In this document: piece after piece, positions 33,864 through 42,049 of the stretch
Layout of the letters: every line of letters starts with the position of its first letter
How positions within the stretch are numbered: the first letter of the stretch is position 1
Assembly (NCBI GenBank): GCA_018366495.1
Contig: JAGZHZ010000012.1
Span: 13,636 to 77,635, forward strand
DNA length: 64,000 bases
Direction of reading: 5' to 3'
Origin: Clostridiales bacterium
Lineage (GTDB): Bacteria > Bacillota > Clostridia > Lachnospirales > Lachnospiraceae
Made by a program: the position numbers and the translations under genes
Notes under the pieces: generated by a model
What the model was told of the DNA's origin: nothing
What the model saw: the letters and a program-made list of their open reading frames with translations, nothing else
The model's database searches: none

Positions 33864-34082
33864 TTAAAGTATCTTTTTTATCCGCCGTCTGTTCTGAAAC
33901 GGACATTTGGACTCCGCCTTTGCGTGTACCTCTGGTGTCATTCTTTCCTCACGAACATCCTGACGATCTATAAATATGTTTATTCTCCCATTTTGCACAT
34001 TAGAACTTTCCTGTCCAAGAATCGTAAGACAGGCTTCGACCATGCATGTCTGATTCGATCGTTTTTTGTGAATCGCACACAT
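33864..34082 (-). CDS. Possible small protein (72 aa)
   Basis: An open frame starting at the ATG at 34082 with a weak GGG ribosome binding site, 25 bp upstream of the ssb-like gene on the same strand. The product is basic at the C-terminus (CPFQNRRRIKKIL) and matches no family I know. It may be a real leader-encoded protein or chance. The rest of this 370-bp gap holds the typA promoter. Confidence 0.25.
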   Translation of the reverse strand: MCAIHKKRSNQTCMVEACLTILGQESSNVQNGRINIFIDRQDVREERMTPEVHAKAESKCPFQNRRRIKKIL

Positions 34083-34119
34083 TTTTCCCTGTAAAGAATC
34101 TGTATCTTTTAACTTCTGC

Positions 34120-34147
34120 TTGTAATCTGGGCAAAATGTGATAGAAT
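34120..34147 (+). promoter_or_regulatory. Promoter of typA
   Basis: TTGTAA (34120-34125), a 16-base spacer and TAGAAT (34142-34147) give a housekeeping-type promoter about 60 bp before the typA start. Confidence 0.5.
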
Positions 34148-34208
34148 AAAAAAGTTGTTATTAATTATTGTTTATTCGTAGAGTTATTGTAAAAAGGAAG
34201 AACAAAAA

Positions 34209-36035
34209 ATGAAAAGAGAAGACATCCGTAATATCGCAATTATCGCCCATGTCGATCATGGCAAGACCACTCTGGTAGATGAATTGCTGAAACAAAGCGG
34301 CGTATTCCGTGCAAATCAGGAAGTTGCCGACCGTGTTATGGACTCTAATGCGATTGAGAGAGAACGCGGAATTACGATTTTATCAAAAAATACTGCTGTT
34401 TTTTATAAAAATACAAAAATTAACATCATCGACACTCCTGGACACGCAGATTTCGGCGGCGAAGTAGAACGTGTCTTAAAAATGGTAAACGGTGTAATCC
34501 TTGTTGTCGATGCATTTGAAGGTTCTATGCCGCAGACCAGATTTGTTCTGCAAAGAGCGCTTGATCTTGATCTGCCTGTTATTGTCTGCATCAATAAAAT
34601 TGACCGCCCTGAGGCTCGCCCGAACGAAGTGATCGATGAAGTCTTAGAACTTTTGATGGATCTGGATGCCTCTGATGAACAGCTTGACTGCCCGTTCATT
34701 TTTGCATCCGCAAAGGCAGGATATGCAGTCAGAGATCTGGCTGACGATCCAAAAGATATGACGCCTTTATTTGAAACTATCTTAGATTATATTCCAGCGC
34801 CGGAAGGCGATCAGGAAGGCGGCACACAGGTTTTAATCAGCACAATCGACTACAATGAATATGTCGGACGAATCGGAGTCGGAAAAGTAGACCGCGGTAC
34901 CATCAAGGTAAACCAGGATTGTCTGCTCGTCAACCATCATGAGCCTGACAAACAGCGCAGAGTAAAAATCAGCAAGCTGTATGAATTCGATGGTCTGAAT
35001 AAAGTGGAAGTTTCTGAAGCCACAATCGGTTCTATCGTCGCAATATCCGGTATCTCTGATCTCCATATCGGTGACACGCTTTGCTCTCTGGAATCTCCTG
35101 AGGCGATCCCATTCCAGAAAATTTCCGAGCCTACAATTGCCATGCACTTTATCGTCAATGACAGTCCACTCGCCGGAAAAGAAGGAAAATTCGTCACATC
35201 CAGACATTTAAGAGACCGTCTTTTCCGTGAATTAAACACAGATGTCAGCCTTCGTGTCGAAGAAACTGAAACAACAGAGTCGTTCAAGGTTTCCGGCCGC
35301 GGAGAGCTTCATCTTTCTGTCCTGATTGAAAATATGCGCCGTGAAGGATATGAATTTGCTGTCAGCAAAGCAGAAGTTCTGTACAAAAAAGATGAGCGCG
35401 GCAAACTGTTAGAGCCTATGGAACTGGCTTACATCGATGTTCCAGAAGAATTCTCCGGTACGGTCATTCAAAAATTAAGTCTCAGAAAAGGAGAGCTTCA
35501 GGGAATGAGCATCTCTCCAAATGGAACCGCCCGCCTTGAATTTTCTATTCCTGCCCGCGGACTGATCGGATACCGTGGAGAGTTTATGACAGACACAAAA
35601 GGAAATGGTATTTTAAATACAAGTTTCGACGGATACGGCCCATATAAGGGAGATATCCAGTACCGCAAACAGGGATCTCTGATTGCATTTGAATCTGGAG
35701 AATCTGTGACTTACGGTCTGTTTAACGCCCAGGAACGCGGTACATTATTTATCGGACCTGGTGAGAAAGTTTACGCTGGTATGGTCATCGGTCAGAATGG
35801 AAAAGCAGAAGACATTGAGCTGAATGTCTGCAAGATGAAACATCTGACAAATACGCGTGCTTCCGGCTCTGATGATGCCCTGAAGCTGACGCCGCCGCGT
35901 ATCTTAAGTCTGGAACAGGCTCTTGACTTTATTGAGAATGATGAACTTCTCGAGGTTACGCCAAAGAGTTTAAGAATTCGCAAAAAGATTCTTGACCCGA
36001 CGATGCGTAAACGTGCTGCAATGAATCGCAAATAA
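34209..36035 (+). CDS. typA: Translational GTPase TypA/BipA
   Basis: A 608-residue ribosome-binding GTPase of the EF-G family. G1 is AHVDHGKTTL, switch II is DTPGHADFGGEVERVLKM, NKID is present, followed by beta-barrel, EF-G III and V-like domains and the TypA-specific C-terminal domain (GLFNAQERGTLFIGPGEKVY, NTRASGSDDALKLTPP). It assists 50S assembly and stress or cold adaptation. AAGGAAG precedes the ATG. Single gene on the plus strand, with its own promoter and terminator. Confidence 0.97.
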   Translation: MKREDIRNIAIIAHVDHGKTTLVDELLKQSGVFRANQEVADRVMDSNAIERERGITILSKNTAVFYKNTKINIIDTPGHADFGGEVERVLKMVNGVILVVDAFEGSMPQTRFVLQRALDLDLPVIVCINKIDRPEARPNEVIDEVLELLMDLDASDEQLDCPFIFASAKAGYAVRDLADDPKDMTPLFETILDYIPAPEGDQEGGTQVLISTIDYNEYVGRIGVGKVDRGTIKVNQDCLLVNHHEPDKQRRVKISKLYEFDGLNKVEVSEATIGSIVAISGISDLHIGDTLCSLESPEAIPFQKISEPTIAMHFIVNDSPLAGKEGKFVTSRHLRDRLFRELNTDVSLRVEETETTESFKVSGRGELHLSVLIENMRREGYEFAVSKAEVLYKKDERGKLLEPMELAYIDVPEEFSGTVIQKLSLRKGELQGMSISPNGTARLEFSIPARGLIGYRGEFMTDTKGNGILNTSFDGYGPYKGDIQYRKQGSLIAFESGESVTYGLFNAQERGTLFIGPGEKVYAGMVIGQNGKAEDIELNVCKMKHLTNTRASGSDDALKLTPPRILSLEQALDFIENDELLEVTPKSLRIRKKILDPTMRKRAAMNRK

Positions 36036-36054
36036 AAAACTGAAAATAAAAAGC

Positions 36055-36110
36055 AGACAGTTTTTGCAGAAAAACATAATCCGTTTTCAGCGAAAACTGT
36101 CTTTTTTTTA
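36055..36110 (+). terminator. Terminator after typA
   Basis: AGACAGTTTT pairs with AAAACTGTCT across 27 bases and is followed by TTTTTTTTA. The spoIIR stop at 36108 lies at its edge, so it is shared by convergent genes. Confidence 0.85.
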
Positions 36111-36740
36111 ATTCCAGAATTTCCATTTTATTTTTATCTTCTTTTCCCCTTCAAACAGACAATCATACTCATCTTCTGTCAGAATATTTTTTAATTCTTG
36201 TTTTTCTTTTTCCGGAACAACGGCATGAATAGTATCAGCAAAGCACAGGTTCGGGAATACGACACACCACCAGTTCTGTCCTTCCGCCTTTCCGATGCAC
36301 ACTCTGAGCGCCTCATACGTTCCAGCTGGAAATGTGCAGTCTCCGTATGTCTTCACAGGAAATTCATGCGGCTCCAGCTTCACCGTCACAGGATAATCAT
36401 ATCCTTCTGTGCGTATCACATTTTCAGCTGTATTTTTAATGTCTTCCAGATGATTTTGAATCGCTTTTCTTGTGCCGTCCAGATCAGAAATACCGTCCAG
36501 TTCTTCTTTTAAAAGTTTCAATACTTCTTCTTTTACTTTCATTTTTAATGCCTGATCTTCCTCGCTGTCGCTGTTTGCCAGAACGTGAAAACGGATAATC
36601 TCCTTCGCAATTTCTTGCTGCATCGTCTCGACTGCGCGCGTCTGCGAGCGGCATAAAATGACCCAAAACAGAAAACAGATCACTGCCGCTGTGCTTAAAA
36701 TAAAAAACCGATCCCATCGTTTTTGTATTCTTTTTTCCAC
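36108..36740 (-). CDS. spoIIR: Stage II sporulation protein R
   Basis: A 210-residue secreted signalling protein made in the forespore under sigma F, which activates the SpoIIGA protease to cleave pro-sigma E in the mother cell. The N-terminus is a membrane or signal helix (FFILSTAAVICFLFWVILC), followed by the family core: EIIRFHVLANSDSEEDQALKMKVKEEV, YPVTVKLEPHEFPVKTYGDCTFPAGTYEALRV and GQNWWCVVFPNLCF. It marks the organism as an endospore former. It stands between typA and the germination operon. Confidence 0.93.
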   Translation of the reverse strand: MEKRIQKRWDRFFILSTAAVICFLFWVILCRSQTRAVETMQQEIAKEIIRFHVLANSDSEEDQALKMKVKEEVLKLLKEELDGISDLDGTRKAIQNHLEDIKNTAENVIRTEGYDYPVTVKLEPHEFPVKTYGDCTFPAGTYEALRVCIGKAEGQNWWCVVFPNLCFADTIHAVVPEKEKQELKNILTEDEYDCLFEGEKKIKIKWKFWN

Positions 36741-36775
36741 GTTCTGACCTCCCTGTGCGTTTCATTTCTATCTTT

Positions 36776-36870
36776 GAACCTCTTATGACTAAAGTCACAA
36801 ATGTTCTCACCTTATTTATAAACGCGATCCGTCCCACACATAAAGATGTGGGCTTTTTGCTTTTTCTATT
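36776..36870 (-). repeat. IS605-type right end with omega-RNA-like motif
   Basis: On the minus strand a hairpin CCCACATCTTTATGTGTGGG is followed by ACGGATCGCG, about 30 AT-rich bases and GTGACTTTAGTCATAAGAGG, then TTCAA. The last motif recalls the conserved omega-RNA/right-end junction after tnpB genes, where TTCAA borders the guide. No tnpA or tnpB remains. It occupies the gap between spoIIR and the unusually short gerC gene. Confidence 0.45.
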
Positions 36871-36899
36871 TTAAGGATACCCTGTTTTTTTGTTTCTAA

Positions 36900-37499
36900 T
36901 CATCGTATGAGATCTATACGGTCTTTTTTTATCTCTGGAAGGACTGCTTCTCTTTCTTTTCTGATCTCTCCCAGCAGATCACCCAGTGTCATCTCTTTTT
37001 CTTTTCCGATATCCGGATTATTTTTATACAGATTTTCCAGATAAAATCCAAATGAAGTATCGCCCTGCAGCGCCATATCAAGAATCTCCTCCCTGTCTTC
37101 TTCCTCGCACGAAAAGACCAGCATATTTCTGGCAAACACTGGTTTCTGCTCAAAATAACTGAGCACTTCCTGAAATTTTTCTTTCTGTTCCATCAGATTT
37201 TTTCCAAAAACGACTGCCTTTAAATGGCTCATGTCCAGATATTTGTCTGATTGATACTGAAAGCTTTTCTCGATCTCATCCATCGTATCTCCTTTTGTAA
37301 GGACAGCTTCCTGTTTTTCTTCCTTTTTGTCACTTCCTTTTTCTCCTTCCAGATCCGGTATCGCATAGAAAACTGCAAGCTGTCCGTCCTCCCACAGTAC
37401 GACAGCCGCCGTGGGGAAATCTCTGTTTTCCAGTTCCACATTGCTGCACCCTGTCAAAAAAAGAGCGCACATCAGCAATATCACCCCTGCCTTTTTCAT
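36900..37499 (-). CDS. Short Ger(x)C-type spore germination lipoprotein
   Basis: A 199-residue lipoprotein. The lipobox LFLTGC puts the modified Cys at about residue 18; the N-terminal germinant-receptor C domain follows (RDFPTAAVVLWEDGQLAVFYAIPDLE, LSYFEQKPVFARNMLVFSCEEED). Typical family members run to 350-400 residues, so roughly the C-terminal half is missing. The stop is followed by IS605-like sequence, suggesting loss by insertion or deletion, though short natural variants may exist. The ATG at 37499 overlaps the gerB stop by four bases. Confidence 0.7.
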   Translation of the reverse strand: MKKAGVILLMCALFLTGCSNVELENRDFPTAAVVLWEDGQLAVFYAIPDLEGEKGSDKKEEKQEAVLTKGDTMDEIEKSFQYQSDKYLDMSHLKAVVFGKNLMEQKEKFQEVLSYFEQKPVFARNMLVFSCEEEDREEILDMALQGDTSFGFYLENLYKNNPDIGKEKEMTLGDLLGEIRKEREAVLPEIKKDRIDLIR

Positions 37500-38590
37500 T
37501 TCTTTCCCCTCTCTTTCTTTTTTTGTGACAGAACAGCCAGCACGATCATGCACACTGCCAGAAGCGGCGCTAAAATACATCCGTTTGCAATCATATATAG
37601 TTTCACAGACGTCTCATACGTCCGGCACAAAAAGGCTCCGATACATACAAGCAGACCGCATGCATACGGCACCCATCTCTTATTCTGGCATTCCATCAGA
37701 TTTTCAGCCATTGTTCTCATCGCAAACATTCCAATCCCCGTTCCTGCGAACAGACTCATCAGCAGCACTGCCAGAAATACAACGTCCCATCTCTGGAGAA
37801 ATCCTCCCGGAATCGTTACATTTGTCATCAATGTCAAAATCGGCCACGGCAGTGATGCAATCCCTTCCTCTCCAAACACTCCAAGCCCTATCATGTACAG
37901 GATGACTACAATGCCTCCCGATATGACAATCCCCGCCGTCATCCTTCTTCTGCCGCCTTTTTTCTTTTTCAGAGGAGGAACGAGAAACGGGATTAAACTG
38001 ATACTTCCAAAAGAAGTGAATACAAAAAATGCCGCTTTGAGCATCGAGAAATCCCACGGATCATGCCATGTCTGTATTTCCTGTATTTTCATCTCCGTCG
38101 CCGCAAAGACACTCATGAAAAACATGGGAATTAAAATCAGCAGAAACAGGATTTCACTCATTCTCCCCTGCTCTTCCAAGCCTGTTTCAGAGGCATAAAT
38201 TCCGGCAATCACAATCAAAATAATCAGTGCTTCCATCGAATGATCGAACAAAAGATACTGATTTACAATCTTTGTGAAAAGGCGGACAAGGTAAATCAGC
38301 TCAATGGCAAGAGATAAAAAGTACATTGCCCCGATCGCTCTTCGCATAAATGTTCCCATTGTCTCCTGAATGAAATCAAAAAAATGGTATCTGGCGCGCC
38401 TTCCAAGCCCATACAGCAAAATCCCATATAAAACCGTCAAAGCGATACCTGTCAGCAAACAGATGACAAAGTTTCTGGCTGTTGTATCCTGGGCGAATTC
38501 AGGGAGCAGAAGACACATTTTCCCAATCCAGCTGATCACGAAGAGACACTGTACCTGCCGCGCTGTGATTTTATGATTTTCTGAAAACAT
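37496..38590 (-). CDS. Spore germinant receptor B subunit (GerAB family)
   Basis: A 364-residue APC-superfamily membrane protein with about ten hydrophobic segments. It begins FSENHKITARQVQCLFVISWIGKMCL, the usual GerB start, and contains LIYLVRLFTKIVNQYLL and SLIPFLVPPLKKKKGG. The B subunit forms the amino-acid-transporter-like ligand site of the receptor. The ATG at 38590 has AAGGAG eight bases upstream and lies two bases after the gerA stop, so the long in-frame extension into gerA is rejected. Middle gene of gerA-gerB-gerC. Confidence 0.88.
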   Translation of the reverse strand: MFSENHKITARQVQCLFVISWIGKMCLLLPEFAQDTTARNFVICLLTGIALTVLYGILLYGLGRRARYHFFDFIQETMGTFMRRAIGAMYFLSLAIELIYLVRLFTKIVNQYLLFDHSMEALIILIVIAGIYASETGLEEQGRMSEILFLLILIPMFFMSVFAATEMKIQEIQTWHDPWDFSMLKAAFFVFTSFGSISLIPFLVPPLKKKKGGRRRMTAGIVISGGIVVILYMIGLGVFGEEGIASLPWPILTLMTNVTIPGGFLQRWDVVFLAVLLMSLFAGTGIGMFAMRTMAENLMECQNKRWVPYACGLLVCIGAFLCRTYETSVKLYMIANGCILAPLLAVCMIVLAVLSQKKKERGKK

Positions 38591-38592
38591 GG

Positions 38593-40077
38593 TCATTTCT
38601 CCTTCCATCGAAACCGGATTCTCTCTCCCCGTCTTGTAAACACAGGTCTTCTCTTTATCATCCATGGCGGGAGTTTGATCACGCTGTCCTTCCATCCTGC
38701 CATCTCGTTGATTTCATCGCTGACAAACGGCATTAAATACGGGATTCCAAAACTTTTCAGCCTTGCCAGATGGGATAAAAGCAAAAACCATGCAAATACA
38801 AATCCGGCAATTCCAAAAAAACTACAGCACAAAATCACGCCAAATTTCACGAGACGGCATGCTTCTGCAAACTCTTCATTTGGAATGGAAAAAGAGCAAA
38901 GCGCCGTCATCGCCACGATAATCACAACCATCGGGCTGACAAGGTTTGCCGTCACCGCTGCCTGGCCAATAATCAGTCCGCCCACAATTCCTATCGTGTT
39001 GCCGATCTGTCCCGGCATACGGATTCCTGCTTCCCTCAAAAGTTCAAATGAAATTTCCAGCAGAATCACTTCCACTACCCCTGGAAATGGTACGCCTTCG
39101 CGCGCCATCGACAGAGAGAGAATCAGATTTGTCGGCAAAATCTGAGTGTGAAAATTTGTGACGGCAAGATAAAGTCCAGGCAGTGAGATCGCCAGAAAAG
39201 CAGCCACATATCGCAGAAGCCTTAAAAATGTCACCATCAGAAAGTGACTGTAATAGTCATCCGGTGTCTGAAAAAATGAATGATACGTCGTGGGCAGTAT
39301 CAATGCCTGAGGAGAATTATCACTGAGCAGAACAATTCTGCCCTCCAGAATCGCCATCGCCGCCTTATCCGGCCGCTCCGTTGTCTGATACTGCGGAAAT
39401 GGAGAATACCACGTCTCCTTTGTCACCTGCTCAATCACTCCCGAGTCCATGACACCGTCAATCTCAAATGATTCCAGTTCCTGCTCCATTTTTTTTACAA
39501 GATCTGGATAGGCCAGATCCTCCAAATACACAAGCGCTGTCATTGTATGCGAATGCTGGCCCACCGGTTTTTCTTTTACTTTCAGCCGCGTATCACGGAT
39601 ACGTTTTCTGATAAGGGCACTGTTTATCTTTTCTGATTCTGTAAAAGATTCATTGGAACCACGCAGTACTTTTTCTGATTCAGACTTAGATACGCCAAGT
39701 CCGGGATATCCTTTTGTGCCGATTTTAATTGCTTTGTCATATCCATCTATTAAAAACAGGGCGTTTCCTGCAAGCATTGCGCTCATCCCGCCGGAAAGAT
39801 CAGAAAACTCAGCTGTATCAGCCATTCCCAACGCATTTTGACTTATAGATGGGATAATTTTTTCATCTTCCATCTCCTCCAGCTGTGTCAGCAACTTTCC
39901 AAGGGCAGAGTCCTGCATAATCAGATTGCTGATTGCACTCTCCACATAGACAAGCAGACAGTTTACCTGCTTTCTTTTTCCGATCTTCATCTTCTTCTGA
40001 ATAATATCCGCACAGTCTGTACACATTGTCTTGATTCTTTTTTCATTTTTCTCCAGCTCCTTTGAGATATCTCCCAT
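38593..40077 (-). CDS. Spore germinant receptor A subunit (GerA/GerKA family)
   Basis: A 494-residue spore inner-membrane protein. The cytoplasmic N-terminal domain has LLVYVESAISNLIMQDS, EPHSHTMTALVYLEDLAYPDLV-like strands and GVMDSGVIEQV. The conserved central stretch is TERPDKAAMAILEGRIVLLSDNSP with the NSP motif. A membrane domain of four to five helices follows (REGVPFPGVVEVILLEISFELLREAGIRMPGQIGNTIGIVGGLIIG). The ATG at 40077 has GGAGG nine bases upstream; the GTG at 40083 is too close. First gene of the germination operon. Confidence 0.93.
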   Translation of the reverse strand: MGDISKELEKNEKRIKTMCTDCADIIQKKMKIGKRKQVNCLLVYVESAISNLIMQDSALGKLLTQLEEMEDEKIIPSISQNALGMADTAEFSDLSGGMSAMLAGNALFLIDGYDKAIKIGTKGYPGLGVSKSESEKVLRGSNESFTESEKINSALIRKRIRDTRLKVKEKPVGQHSHTMTALVYLEDLAYPDLVKKMEQELESFEIDGVMDSGVIEQVTKETWYSPFPQYQTTERPDKAAMAILEGRIVLLSDNSPQALILPTTYHSFFQTPDDYYSHFLMVTFLRLLRYVAAFLAISLPGLYLAVTNFHTQILPTNLILSLSMAREGVPFPGVVEVILLEISFELLREAGIRMPGQIGNTIGIVGGLIIGQAAVTANLVSPMVVIIVAMTALCSFSIPNEEFAEACRLVKFGVILCCSFFGIAGFVFAWFLLLSHLARLKSFGIPYLMPFVSDEINEMAGWKDSVIKLPPWMIKRRPVFTRRGERIRFRWKEK

Positions 40078-40111
40078 GAACACACACCTCCTTCTTTGAA
40101 ATTTTCAGACG

Positions 40112-40244
40112 AAAGAATCTCGCTTGCGACATTCTCCGCCTGCGCCAGACCGCATGAACGACATATTTTCATTCTGCCGCAGTCCGATCCTCGCGCAGCG
40201 TTTTTGTTTTATAGTAAATTTTATTTCCTATAAAACAAAAAAAG
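40112..40244 (-). repeat. Structured ~130-nt dispersed repeat, copy 2
   Basis: Ungapped match to 32037-32169. Here the outer stem reads GTTTTATAG/CTATAAAAC, and a TCGC/GCGA inner pairing replaces the corresponding bases of copy 1. It lies directly after the U-tract of the gntR terminator and ends about 30 bp before the gerA start. The shared position behind a terminator suggests either a common insertion target or a small RNA born from read-through. Confidence 0.75.
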
Positions 40245-40268
40245 CAGGAGATCCATTTTCTCCTGCTT
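40236..40268 (-). terminator. Terminator after gntR
   Basis: AGCAGGAGA pairs with TCTCCTGCT around an 8-base loop and is followed by TTTTTTTGTTTTATAGG on the minus strand. It lies 26 bp past the GntR stop. Confidence 0.85.
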
Positions 40269-40293
40269 CTTATCTTTTCCCTTTTTTTTAGCT

Positions 40294-40989
40294 TTATACT
40301 TTTTCGTCCATACGGCTTTTCTCAGAAGTTAAGCTGTCAATAATACACTTCCTCTGATTTTCAATATGCACTTTCACCGCATTTCCGGCTTTCACCGGAT
40401 CGTGTTTTTTCAGCGCTTTTCGGATGGCCTCATGCTCGTCCACCAATGTCTTGTGCATTCTCTTGTCTTTTAAATATTCCATGCGGTAGCGGTACATCTG
40501 CTCTCTTAAATTGTTCAGAAGCTGCAGTAATCTGCGGTTGTTTGTCGCTCCGTAAATAATCTCATGAAACTTGATATCTGCCTGCACAGATTCCACCAGA
40601 TCTTCTCCCATCAGCGCACGTTTAAATTCGATCCCTGCATTTTTCAGTTCCTGAAGCTGTATCTCCGTTATATTCTGGCAGGCATTCTGCACAGCGAGAA
40701 TTTCCAGCACGCCGCGCACTTCCAGTACATCTTCCAGATCTTTGATGGTGATCTCCGCGACTACGGCTCCTTTTCTTGGAATCATAAGGACAAGACCTTC
40801 CAGCTCTAATTTTCGGATTGCTTCTCTGACAGGAGTTCTGCTGACTCCAAGCCGGTTTGCAAGCTGAATTTCCATCAGCCTCTCTCCCGGTTTCAGCTCT
40901 CCTTTTAAAATTGCCTGACGAAGTGTATTAAACACGACATCCCGCAGCGGCAGATATTCATTCATATCAACGTTAAATTCATGTCCCAT
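40294..40989 (-). CDS. GntR-family regulator, FadR/FCD subgroup
   Basis: A 231-residue regulator. The N-terminal winged helix (LRDVVFNTLRQAILKGELKPGERLMEIQLANRLGVSRTPVREAIRKLELEGLV) is followed by an all-helical FCD ligand domain (ADIKFHEIIYGATNNRRLLQLL, with metal-binding acidic and His residues). The ATG at 40989 has GGAGG five bases upstream. It follows ispE by about 30 bp, a pairing seen across Lachnospiraceae as I recall. Ligand unknown; the FCD group senses small organic acids. Confidence 0.88.
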   Translation of the reverse strand: MGHEFNVDMNEYLPLRDVVFNTLRQAILKGELKPGERLMEIQLANRLGVSRTPVREAIRKLELEGLVLMIPRKGAVVAEITIKDLEDVLEVRGVLEILAVQNACQNITEIQLQELKNAGIEFKRALMGEDLVESVQADIKFHEIIYGATNNRRLLQLLNNLREQMYRYRMEYLKDKRMHKTLVDEHEAIRKALKKHDPVKAGNAVKVHIENQRKCIIDSLTSEKSRMDEKV

Positions 40990-41020
40990 GCAAACCTCCA
41001 TCTATCTATTCCTACTATTT

Positions 41021-41881
41021 TTATTTTATTTTCGTCATAAAAAGATCACGGCACCATTTTTTCTCTTTCATTTTGCTGTAAGCATACTGAAATTTCTCCT
41101 CATCGTCAAACAGTCCAAATACCGTGGGACCGCTGCCGCTCATCATCGCATTCAGAGCGCCATATCGGATCATATCCTGTTTTATTTTCTCCACGACAGG
41201 GTATTTTACTGCCGTAACACTTTCCAGCACATTTTCCATCTTTGACGCCAGCGCATGGAGGTCTCCTTCCTTTAAAGCCTGCATCTGACTGTCAATGTCA
41301 GGATGATGTCTCAGCTCATTTGCTTTTAAATTCGTATACACGAATTTTGTGGACACATCCACATCCGGTTTCGCAAGCAAGATAAAACATTTCGGCGCCG
41401 CCGGAAGAAATGTGAGCTTCTCCCCGATTCCTTCTGCCAGAGCTGTTCCGCCTTTTATACAGTACGGCACATCTGCTCCGATTCTGACTGCATATCCGGC
41501 AAGCTCCGCATCTGACAGTCCCAAATCAAACATTCGATTCATTCCTCTCATGACGGCTGCCGCATCCGAACTTCCTCCCGCCAGCCCTGCAGCAGACGGA
41601 ATTTTCTTGTCCAGTCTGATAAAAATGCCTTGTTCTATTTTAAATTCATCCGCCATCAGTTTCGCCGCTTTATAGACAAGATTCTTCTCATTTACAGGCA
41701 GCCATGGCAGATTACATTTCCCTTTTATTCCCTTTTTTTCTGTTCGATACAGTCGAATCTGATCACACAACTGAAGATTCTGCATAATCATGCGCACTTC
41801 GTGATACCCATCTTCTCTTCTTCTGATCACATCCAAACCAAGATTAATTTTCGCAAATGCTTTTTCTCTGATTTCTCTCAT
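41021..41881 (-). CDS. ispE: 4-diphosphocytidyl-2-C-methyl-D-erythritol kinase
   Basis: A 286-residue GHMP kinase of the non-mevalonate isoprenoid pathway. Start REKAFAKINLGLDV, DGYHEVRMIMQNLQLCD, the ATP loop PSAAGLAGGSSDAAA and the C-terminal MSGSGPTVFGLF are all present. It feeds isopentenyl diphosphate for bactoprenol and quinone-like lipids. It heads an ispE-gntR unit. Confidence 0.97.
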   Translation of the reverse strand: MREIREKAFAKINLGLDVIRRREDGYHEVRMIMQNLQLCDQIRLYRTEKKGIKGKCNLPWLPVNEKNLVYKAAKLMADEFKIEQGIFIRLDKKIPSAAGLAGGSSDAAAVMRGMNRMFDLGLSDAELAGYAVRIGADVPYCIKGGTALAEGIGEKLTFLPAAPKCFILLAKPDVDVSTKFVYTNLKANELRHHPDIDSQMQALKEGDLHALASKMENVLESVTAVKYPVVEKIKQDMIRYGALNAMMSGSGPTVFGLFDDEEKFQYAYSKMKEKKWCRDLFMTKIK

Positions 41882-41981
41882 GCTCTCAAAACCCTTTCAT
41901 TGTATACAAAGTACATTATACATTTTTATTCTATCATGTTCCCCAAAAAAAGTAAAGTTTGTGATTTTTTGCAGCTTTTGA

Positions 41982-42049
41982 CAAAAAATCTCCGTATTTC
42001 TGCATAAGCCGAAACATTTTTCGGTTTGCCAAAAATACGGAGGTCTTTT
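41982..42049. terminator. Strong terminator after the SPOCS-LysM gene
   Basis: CTCCGTATTT pairs with AAATACGGAG, and an inner CCGAAA/TTTCGG stem adds length. T-runs of six lie on both strands. It ends the minus-strand SPOCS-LysM gene directly at its stop. Confidence 0.85.
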
